Shown: positions 45,345 through 64,000 of the stretch, one piece after another
Layout: every line of letters starts with the position of its first letter
Position numbering within the stretch: the stretch's first letter is position 1
Source: Allolobophora icterica
Lineage: Eukaryota; Annelida; Clitellata; Crassiclitellata; Lumbricidae
Reading direction: 5' to 3'
NCBI GenBank assembly: GCA_963556255.1
Contig: OY744616.1
Location: 34,006,621 to 34,070,620 of the forward strand
Length of the DNA: 64,000 nt
Program-made: the position numbers and the translations under genes
Notes under the pieces: generated by a model
Seen by the model: only the letters and a program-made list of their open reading frames with translations
What the model was told of the DNA's origin: nothing
The model's database searches: none

Positions 45345-45638
45345 TTTCTGAAGCAACAGATTGTGTAAAATTGCTAAAGCTGAACAGCATCGAAGAACCA
45401 CGTATCAGAGAACCATGTGAACGTTTGTTAATTCAGTTCCATCCAATGATCTCTTCTGTCTGTTTGTTAAACAAAAGCAAGTAATAATTAGCAGTGTTTT
45501 AGGATTATTACAACATAACAAATCTGCTTTACCAGGGTTATTGTTATAATGCAAGATAATTGGGATAAATCTGAGAAGACTGCATTCTGTTTTAAACCAC
45601 TGTAATATTCATTTTGCTCTGGATAATATTCTAATGAC

Positions 45639-45876
45639 CAGTGCTTTTTTCTAGAGAAAAAAGGTTCCGGAATGGAACAATTATGGACGGGTTAAAATCC
45701 CGAGAAAAACGGGATTGGGGGATGTGAGGGGTCTCAATAAACACTGAATACAGTTCAAAACACTGAAATTAATTTAAAATAACTAAATTATTGTTTTTAT
45801 TATTAAAATAAATAAATTATTTTTTATGAGTTGAAAAAAGGTTCCGGAACGCCGTTCCGGCTGAAAAAAAGCACTG
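45639..45876. mobile_element. hAT-type MITE (238 bp)
   Basis: The ends CAGTGCTTTTTTC and the inverse of GAAAAAAAGCACTG pair, and CTAATGAC (45631-45638) versus CTTATGAC (45877-45884) is an 8 bp duplication with one change. Subterminal GGTTCCGGAA motifs occur at both ends. It is 0.3 kb upstream of the ATG13 start. Confidence 0.8.
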
Positions 45877-46289
45877 CTTATGACTAGAGCAAACATCATA
45901 GATGTTAAGTTTATGCAGTTCATTAGGATTATGAAGGTGTCAAACCCCTTAATTTTAAGTAAAAAATATGTGATTTATGTAACTACAGAGATATTATTAT
46001 TTCTATGCCAGGCAGTTCTCCAAATTCAAATTATGGCCAGTGCTGCAAACTTTCATTGTATGCAATAAAATGGATGACAAAGTACAAAATAAATAATGTC
46101 GGGAATCAGGCTCTGGCCTTAAATAGCAATGCCACTAACTCAGATGAATATCGTAAAACAATTTATGGACATAAATTGCAGATTTCAGTTGAGGTAATGA
46201 TTTCATGATTATATTCGGCAGGTGATGTCGAGTCTTCTCATTCATTTGTTATATATCTACGTATGTGTCGTGCCATAATGGTAATCTCA

Positions 46290-46400
46290 AGATTTCTATA
46301 GGCATTGTCGTGGGAACCAGCTTATTCACAGGAGCTCAGTCAAAACAAATTCGAAAGACAGGTCGTCATTTTTCGTATGGCATCGCAAAAGGTCGACACC
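46290..46400. mobile_element. Dispersed repeat fragment (GGGAACCAGCTTATTCACAGG)
   Basis: It shares GTGGGAACCAGCTTATTCAC and AGCTCAGTCAAAAC with 29955 and 47040. Decayed and non-coding. Confidence 0.4.
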
Positions 46401-47004
46401 TCATTTTCAGGTGGTGTAGTTGCTGTTTAACGACAACAAAAATGATTAGCGTCGCCCGCCTCCTTTATCCCAACTTGGGACTGGCATCACTCGAATGGCG
46501 GTAGCGGTGTTATCTACTTCGCTCTCACATGCCCAGCCTTATAAACACCGAGGGAAATCTCTTCTTTCGTTGCACATATATGGTCCGTCCACTCAATAAC
46601 AGAGTTCACGAGAGGTCAACAGCAATTCTGTCCTGGGACCAGTGCGATGGAAGCCAACACCGACTGACTGTAACAACACCAATGGCCCGGATCAAACTGT
46701 ATCACTACTCTTAAGCAGGCCAAAATACGCAACATACCAACCAAGCTGTCGTTCTTATACTCATTTGCACACTATTACGGATAATTGTATCTCTTTGTCT
46801 CCCTTTGCATCAGCCAGTTAAACATTATTTAGCCACTGTAACGATTAACCAACGACCAATGACACGCAGAGCTAGAATGTCCTTATTGAACGCTAGTATG
46901 ATTCACGTCGTGTGACCACATATAATTATTACACTGTGGTGTGACGGATTAAAACGCTCAGGCACTGTAGCGCCCCTGGCGGCTAGGTAGTAGTAATCCT
47001 CGAG

Positions 47005-47705
47005 AATTAAGAATCTACGGCGCCGAAAAGTGAAGTCGTAGGAGCCAGCTTATTCACAGGTTCTCAGTAAAAACGAAATTGTCAGGCAGGTAAGGTCAAA
47101 ATCCGTCCAGATCAAAAGCCAGAGGTTCAGGCAGGCAGACAACCGATTACTATGGTGGATGGTGTTTAGAAGTGGTAGCCAGTCTAAACAAGGGGAAGAA
47201 GTCAAATCACGGTAGGATTTGTAAAAAGGGAGCGTCTTGAGTTTTGAGTGAACGACCTGTGCAGAAGTAAGTAGCAAGATGTGAGGTTTTGGTGGGTCTG
47301 TTGGATGGATTAGATAGTTGTTGCAATGCAGTGGCACTGCCCTGGCAATTCTCGGTTCCTCTGCGAATACCACCACTGACCTATCATCATCTGCATCAGG
47401 CAGGCTCCTCTGCTTATAACTCCAGACTTTAAACTCCAAATTTAAGTCTTACCTTTTAAAGAATTCCTCCCCTAATCCATCTGATTGTCCACCTTCCAGG
47501 CTTTCTCATCCTCAACGAAACCAACCCTAGCAGCTGCTCTGCCTCCTCTCTTTGGCTTCTCTGGCTACCAGACATGGAGTTCCAATGAACATCAATCTGT
47601 GGATAATCCCTCTGATACGACACAGTGCTTGTGAATAAGCTGGTGCTATGCGATTAGCTTTAGAGTAGCGCTGTAGAAATTTGGAGTTTATGATTACGAT
47701 TCAAC
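47005..47705. mobile_element. Inverted pair of dispersed repeat copies
   Basis: The left copy has GGAGCCAGCTTATTCACAGG at 47040. The right copy, inverted, has GCTTGTGAATAAGCTGGTGC near 47627-47646 followed by a TAGCGCTGTAGAAATTTGGA and ATGATTACGATT tail. The interior minus-strand frame resembles LINE C-termini only weakly (SKLKTLPFYKSYRDL). The pair could fold as a long stem. Confidence 0.5.
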
Positions 47706-48382
47706 ATCCAACCTGCATCAACTCAAAATCCAGTCATGTTGAACTTCAATGTCCATCCTATAAACTGAGTTAAAACCCATTAACGTGATATGATCTATGA
47801 TCACTAGTGACTGCATAATTATGTTGATAATGCAATAATCAATATGATGTCAATAATAAAAAAACTTTTATATCTGTTGTGCATTAAAACAAGCAAAAAA
47901 TTCAACAGAAAACACGAGAACAATTGGGAACATTTTAATTTTCAAAGACAATTTAAAACTAACTATATGGCAAACTTTTCATAGATTCATGACTTAGCAT
48001 CAGAATAGGTATTTTATTCTACAGACTGTCCAAGTGTTGGCAAGGAAGATTTCACACCGTATTTTCTATCTTTTCCTGCAATCAAAACGTCCAAACGTAC
48101 AGACACAAAACATGTCATTTCCGACTCCCATTTAAAATAAAATGCTTAAAACACCAACAACTGATATGCAGATTCACAAAAACATTCAGATTTTCACAGA
48201 AAAACCTAACAACACACAACTGATACCGGCGATAAAGACTCTAAAGCATCAAAAACATCTAAGCAAGAACAAACACAGCAAGGTAAGCTAGGTGAGGCAT
48301 AAGAACGGTGATTAAGTAACTTCAATTACTACTATACGCCACTATTCAACAATAGTCCTAAAGTAAGGCTCTCAAGCTAGAG

Positions 48383-48574
48383 CATAGGCGTAATTTGTGG
48401 GGGTATGAGGGGTACCATACCCCACTTTTTTGACTGGGGGTACCGTACCCCCCACTTTTTAAACATGCCAATCAATATTTTATTATTGAACCTTCCCAGA
48501 GATCACAGTCTCTGCCTTGCTTCATGTATGTAAGAAATTGGTAGCCCCCTTTTAAGATCAAAGTTATGCCCCTG
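48383..48574. mobile_element. hAT-type MITE (192 bp)
   Basis: The ends are CATAGGCGTAATTT and the inverse of AAAGTTATGCCCCTG. AGCTAGAG is exactly duplicated at 48375-48382 and 48575-48582. The inside carries two GGGGGTA / TACCCC type inverted motifs. Its ends resemble those of the element at 26830. Confidence 0.85.
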
Positions 48575-49732
48575 AGCTAGAGGACCATTTGTCTCAAACA
48601 TAAAACAACAGCGATCCAATAACACCATAGCCTTTCTTTAAACTCTCTGAATCTTGCAGACTCAATTTATATAGTGCCAGTATACAAGCTGGTCTCCCTG
48701 ATGCAGTTTCTGTGCGGTGCTGAAGAACGTTGGAGATTACATTTAATTACTTACAGAAAGCATAACTAAAAACAGAAGTGTGTATTCGTAATTGAACTCC
48801 AGACACAGATGGTAGCAGCCAACACTTTAGCAATCTGTCATCCATAAGAAATTAGACATGGTTTCGTAGAATCTTGCAACTGGCTTCATACACGAGTTTT
48901 ACATGTTGTATAAATGTGTTTATCATCTGAATTGCCAACATTACCATAAATGCCTCTGCAAGCTGCAATGTAAACGAATAGGGCAACCAACCAAGAGTAA
49001 TTGTAACTCTAATTAGGTAGTAACTTCGATTGCGCCGGTGTCGTAATGCATCAACCGATGGCACACCAAAACCAAGCCGTAATCAGGTCAATATCCACAA
49101 GATCAGTCCATAAGACAGAATCAGCCTATGGTGGATAAGCAATTTGAAAGAGGCAAGTAATCCACATTCCTTGAACACAGAAATATATATTAATGTATCT
49201 CTTAGCTCAGAATAACCACATATCAAACTCGTGCTTCAGTAAAAATCAAACACAGGAGAGCATTAGAAATAAAATCTGCCTCAGAATACTGGCTCTAGCA
49301 TAACTTTCTCTCTAGCACATATGGACTGGTTGATTTCTATTGACTGAAGAGTGAAGACTCATCGATACAATTATTTCCTGAAGTTCGGACGCATTTTAGA
49401 GGAATACAACAAAATCTTACGTTAAACACATTCACTGCAGTCCAAAAACAAATGTCAGGCAGTGGGATCTATAGACATTAAAAAACTACTTCAACCCAAG
49501 CACCACACAACACAGCACTAGTAATACTGAAATCTGAAAATGCTCATAGGTGGATTTTGAAACCAATCAGCATTAAATTTCTTGCTCTACAATCCACAAG
49601 AACGATGTAGTCACGATCCAGGCCAAGAGAGAAAAGCGAGACTCCATAAAAGATTTCAACACAGGAATGAAGAAAATTCTTGAGACATGTCTAGCTCCTG
49701 TGGAAGTGCAGTGGCCAGAGACAAGATAATTT

Positions 49733-50123
49733 TTTTTAAAATTTAAAGTGCTTATTCTAGCATCACGTCATCATGTATACACCAAAGTTTCCTTGCAACA
49801 TGCTTTGTTTTAACACAAATTCTGATACAGTACAAACAAATTTAGGGCAAAAGAAAAAGGGGCAACCAAGTGATAGAAGACGATGACAAAAGAGATTGTA
49901 ACCATTCGATAAAACATTTCAAATTAAGTTAGTGTTATTTGGCACTTTTACTTCAAAACATCCACCAAAGCAAAACTTTTCTTGTTCACTTTTACCATGG
50001 TTACTTTTTAAAATTTAAAATGCTTATGCTAGCATCACATCGTTATATATTCACCAAAGTTTCCTTGCAACATGCTTTATCTTAACACAAATTCTGATAC
50101 AGCACAAACAGATTTAGGGCAAA
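49733..50123. repeat. Duplicated ~118 bp segment, copies 272 bp apart
   Basis: The copies at about 49733-49851 and 50005-50123 both contain AAAATTTAAA, CACCAAAGTTTCCTTGCAAC, AACACAAATTCTGATACAG and ATTTAGGGCAAA, with around 10% differences. The 150 bp between them is unique. No coding signal; probably a local segmental duplication. Confidence 0.8.
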
Positions 50124-51195
50124 TTAATTAATATTAAAACTGAACCACGTTACAACATGGCACTTGCCGTGGCTCTCAAATGCACCATCTCAAATGCACC
50201 ATTATAAGAAGAATCCAATGCATTTAGTTGATATTTGATATACAAGTTCAAGTGTATCACACACATAAATATACAACACATATTTATGCATACAAGTACT
50301 ATATCGTGTATATACCACTGAACATATACTTGCATAATCAATGCATATATATGTCAACCTATGCAGAAAAATGAGGGAAAATACTAGTATACAGAAAACT
50401 ACAACTAGTGTAAATTCATTCTGTGAACTAATTTTAGATCAGTCTCCATGGGGTTGAAATATTAAGGGGCTCTGTAGCTGATTGGCTAGAGCACTCGGCT
50501 TGTAAATGGTCTCTGAGACAGTTACTGGACAGGGACCTTGAGCAAATTCTTCATTCCCAATTCATTGCATCACACCACGCATTTCGATTCACTGACCTTG
50601 CACGTGTAACACATGCAATATAATAAAACGATAAATTCTGCATTTGGGACTTAATTACAGGAAACAAGGTCAAAATAATTGTGCCGCTAACACACATAAA
50701 ACAAGAACTTCTGTTAACATTACACATTTGACACTCTTTATAACTGTTAGCAAATGGTCTGCAGTCCAACAAGAGAATTGTGGTTTCATGACCGTCAGAA
50801 AAAATTCTTAATTGAATCATGGAAGGCTTGATAAAGAACACTCAAAAAAGCAGAAGCATTAAATAAATCAAGACAGTGTTGTTCAATAGCTTTGTTTTCA
50901 GCCCATTCAACAAATTCAGAGACACAAGCAAACCACATTACACTTCGTTATGATACAGTGTTGCATGTCTCCTCCTACACCACTTACACCTACAACGAGA
51001 AGCACGTCACGTCAATCAGATCTCATTCAGTTTCTGAACTCCAGTTTACATAATGGTACCCATTGCCTAGAAAATGAAATTTTGTGGTACTGATTGCCAA
51101 TGAAAAACCTACACAACAGGACACTACATCCTCTCTATAATATGTATCACAATGAATCAGATGCTGGAAATTCGTTATACTGCTTTCTTTGGGAG

Positions 51196-51549
51196 CAGTG
51201 GCGGCGCTACCATGGGTCATGGTAGGTCACTTGACCTGCCTATTTTACTCTTGACCTGCCTTATGACCTGCCTATTTTACTCTTGACCTGCCTTATGTCC
51301 TACAGACTACCTACTGCTGTGTAAAATTCTTTGGAACTTTAATATCTTTTTTACATTTAAAACATCAGCACCTGTCCTATAACATCACTAGTGCAATTAT
51401 TAGATCTAAACGACTTTTTACGTTTTACCTAGTATGTCAAAAGATGTCTATGTTGTAAACTCTAAAATTGAAATGCTTCTTCGACCTGTTGAATAACTCC
51501 CATGACCCTGACGTGACCTGCTGAAATTGTATAGCTGGTGCCGCCACTG
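51196..51549. mobile_element. hAT-type MITE (354 bp)
   Basis: The ends CAGTGGCGGCGCTACC and the inverse of GGTGCCGCCACTG pair. TTTGGGAG is duplicated exactly at 51188-51195 and 51550-51557. A short internal tandem repeat of GACCTGCCTATTTTACTCTT is present. It lies 0.6 kb 3' of the DENND1 stop. Confidence 0.88.
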
Positions 51550-52149
51550 TTTGGGAGACATATCAAGGTTGTGTCACAACGAGATCATATTCTAAGGTGG
51601 AATTAATTCTGGGATCAATGCCTCCATATAACAAAGAATTTGTTACACGAAGGCACTGGTATATATAACGCTGGAACGATGTAACATGGTCACGAATATG
51701 GATCCCAACTTCAAATCAGCTTCAAACATAACCTCATCATAACGCAACCACGTAATGAGGTCGTACTTGATATGACTCCGAGAACTAGAAGGAGCATCTC
51801 GTGTATGTCGACGCGCATACATTTGGTAAGCCTATTAAAACCTTCAGCACAAGTCACACGGGAAATATACACCAGTCTAAAAACCAGGAAATGCATCTAC
51901 ACCAAAACTTTATAAATTACTGTTTAGCGAAGTTCTATTTTCAAACTGAAGTTCATTTTGATCAATCCAGCCGTGATAACTGCAATCCTGCAGGTTAATT
52001 ATTTTGCTCTAAGCATTAGTTTTCTCCATATGCAAGAGTACCTACCTAAAGTGCACACAACTATGCGCGGCGCAAAGAGGAGAACCGGTGAGTTCGAATA
52101 CACGGACACATTTAAGCGACGCTTCTACGATAAAGAAAGTCTATGATTT

Positions 52150-61763
<9,614 letters not shown>

Positions 61764-62575
61764 CTGGACGAAAAAATAATGAGCAATATAGCATCTTTAG
61801 TCAAAATTCTACAAACTATGCTGACCACTTAGTAAGCTTTTCTGCAGTAGCATCATGGCAATTATTAGTCTTCAAAGTGTACCAATGAGCAACTGTAAAG
61901 ATCGAATTACCTGTGTCAAATTTCAGTTAGAGTCAGTAATCAGTGTTCAAAGATCAATTAATTTTGGCTGAATGATTATCATTTTGAAATTCAGTTTTCC
62001 TTAGAACCAACTATCGATCAACTCCTTGTAAATTACTAAATGGCTGCAGATCAGAAGAGTTTGTATTGCAATCAAGAGACATCGTCAACTTTGAATCGAT
62101 CACCTCCCACTCCATTCAACAGGTAAGAGAATCATCAATTACCAGCAGAACCACTATTCCACATCATGACAGTGCTTTCGCTTGGTGACAACTTTGCTGT
62201 TCAAGTATTGTTAGTAGATCAAAATTTTATCAGCATCGCCATAAATGAAACCACTATTGTGTGACCCAAAACACAAACTCTGACAGTAACTGAAAAACAC
62301 TTTGAAGCATCTAATTTCTAAAAGTCACATCATGAGTTGTTCAAATAACAATAGATGTAGGTTTCCAGGACCTCAGTCACCACACAAAGACAGAAACATT
62401 CGATCTGACATTTGAGGCGATGCACAATACAACAAAGAAACAGGCAGCCAGACAGACGAAAAACAACACAGACAGAGAGATACTGATAGGCAGACAAGAA
62501 CATACACATGCATAGAGAAGGAGAAACCGGTAGACACACTGACAGACAGGAATACAGCAAGAGATACTGGTATGC

Positions 62576-62676
<101 letters not shown>

Positions 62677-63001
62677 TGCATTCTGAGAGCTTATTGCCAA
62701 GCACTGAAGTCTGTGATAAGAGAGATATGAATCAGATACCAATTCATCGGATGTAGCAGAAGGGCTGCTCCAGGTATGCAGGCAGTTAAGCGACTTAGAC
62801 TCTGGCTGACTACGAGGATTCTTCTCTCATACAACATACTAAGTGCAAAACAACAACAGTGACATAATGTTATCGCTCAGTTATTACACGTGTACCTCTA
62901 TCAGCATTAGTAAAGTAATGCAATCAGAAACATTTCACTGGCAGCACTTAAGTCATTAAGTCGTGCTTAGTCAAAAGGAGCATGATTGATTGGTAAGTTT
63001 C

Positions 63002-63178
63002 AGTAGAAATCTAGGGGTCCTATGGAAAGAGCTAGCCAGATGCTACAGAGGAAAAGTTTAAGTAGAAATCTAGGGGTTCTACGGAAAGAGCTGGCAAGAT
63101 GCTACAGAGGAAAAGTTTAAGTAGAAATCTAGGGGTTCTATGGAAAGAGCTAGAAAGATGCTACAGAGGAAAATGTTT
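63002..63178. repeat. 59 bp tandem repeat, three copies
   Basis: AGTAGAAATCTAGGGG begins at 63002, 63061 and 63120, exactly 59 bases apart, each ending GCTACAGAGGAAAA. Copies differ at only a few positions. Intronic, non-coding. Confidence 0.92.
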
Positions 63179-63226
63179 ATGGTGTTGCTTTTATGATATT
63201 GGAAGGTCAATGAAAGAAGGGAGTAT

Positions 63227-63412
63227 GGGACACGGTGGTGCAATGGTATGTTTGGTGCCTCGTAACTGGAAGGTCGCAGGTTAGAATCTACCTCAAGCCA
63301 CAGCACAGCGACCCAGCACCATCAATGTTCTGTCGTATGATCAAGTGCACTTCTGAACTTTGAAAGGAGGGCAATATCAAAACAGAGTTGTATAGCATTA
63401 TTGTATTGTATA
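63227..63412 (+). mobile_element. tRNA-derived SINE (uninterrupted copy of the 26809 family)
   Basis: Head: GGGACACGGTGGTGCAATGG, GGTGCCTCGTAACTGG and a B-box relic GGTTAGAATCTACC. Body: GCGACCCAGCACCATCAATG, with ACTTCTGAACTTTGAAAGG and a TTGTATTGTATAA tail. This gives the reference for the split copy at 26809-27125. Confidence 0.75.
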
Positions 63413-64000
63413 ATGTCTAAAGAATCGATAAATTTCAATGCCCTGTCACAGCCACTACGAGCGATCAGAAAAACAGAGCGAAAATTAATGCAACAGATGT
63501 GCAACAATTACCAGTAAGCATTCTCTATCCCAGCTGGGTTGATTAAATCTCTGGGCTGCTGCAGTCAGCCTTAGTTTTACCTAGTTAACCTATCCACAGT
63601 TATGAAGATGTCCCTAATCAATACACTAACTGTGTAGGATTGTTCTAAAGTGATAACTCTGAGTCCAGAATTTACATGCGGTGGATTAGATTTGACTCCA
63701 AATATTCTATAAAGTTAAACATGCATTAGTTTATGGGTCATGGAACTGATCAACTAATATAATTTCCGATGTATCTTTCTGTCACGTAACTTCGACTAAG
63801 GGCTTCTTATGGCCAACCCAAGGTCGCCTCATACACCACCGCCTCATGCACGCCTCCCTACATGCCTGACATGGACAGAGGGCCGGTAGCCAGCCAGTGA
63901 GGGAGTAATGGAGGGAGGGTTTGCCACCCATATTAAGGGAAGTTCTTAAGACAGCCCTGCACCTGTACCACACAGACTGAGGGCCGGTCCCTCCCTCACT

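Larger units (their letters stand above)
45345..52149. other. Intergenic region between ATG13 and DENND1, no gene seen
   Basis: It should hold the ATG13 promoter and first non-coding exon and the 3' UTR of the DENND1 gene. I could not place either with confidence. It contains three hAT MITEs, dispersed LINE/SINE pieces at 46290-46400 and 47005-47705, and a duplicated 118 bp segment near 49733 and 50005. A tRNA-like SINE head occurs at about 50465-50545. A GC-rich stretch at 46930-47035 might be promoter-associated, but nothing proves it. Confidence 0.45.

Noticed and set aside
45345..45401. 19-codon N-terminal extension of ATG13 starting at 45401
   Set aside because: It lies before a plausible splice acceptor and does not match the known ATG13 N-terminus, so it is likely intron or 5' UTR.

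Overview
This window looks like eukaryotic, AT-rich nuclear DNA from a marine-invertebrate-type animal. Short exons with GT..AG boundaries sit inside long introns that are full of DNA-transposon, LINE and tRNA-derived SINE remnants. The phylum cannot be fixed from the sequence alone. The repeat types and the protein divergence from vertebrates fit an invertebrate deuterostome or a lophotrochozoan, which is an inference. There is no sign of bacterial, viral or CRISPR content.

Three protein genes can be read. (1) Plus strand, 3043-42298: a 40-exon CEP350-like centrosomal scaffold gene of about 2,600 codons. Every junction but one (exon 3 to exon 4) joins in phase. It carries CEP350 signature segments at the N-terminus, in the central coiled coil and at the extreme C-terminus. 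No CAP-Gly domain, a hallmark of vertebrate CEP350, can be found. (2) Minus strand, 45344-43977: ATG13, the HORMA-domain autophagy-initiation factor, with its whole coding region in one exon. (3) Minus strand, 61763-52150: the 3' eleven coding exons of a DENND1 (connecdenn) gene, a Rab35-type GEF with a clathrin/AP-2-binding tail. Its upstream exons (uDENN and most of cDENN) lie beyond the right edge.

Layout: 1-3010 is a repeat-rich flank with three small DNA transposons. 3011-42298 is the CEP350-like gene, and 42299-43976 is the tail-to-tail gap with ATG13. 45345-52149 is intergenic and repeat-rich, with no gene seen. 52150-61763 is DENND1, and 61764-64000 is its upstream intron with tandem repeats and a SINE. 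The genes share no pathway as a unit: centrosome/cilium scaffold, autophagy initiation and endosomal Rab35 activation.

The most distinctive non-genic content is transposon structure that can be read base by base. Nine small hAT-type elements have 8-9 bp target duplications, one of them inserted into a SINE promoter box. Six copies of a roughly 50-71 bp TTAA-bounded hairpin look like miniature piggyBac derivatives. A TTAA-less 605 bp inverted-repeat element abuts a CEP350 splice acceptor, and a LINE 3' fragment has a clear 12 bp target duplication.
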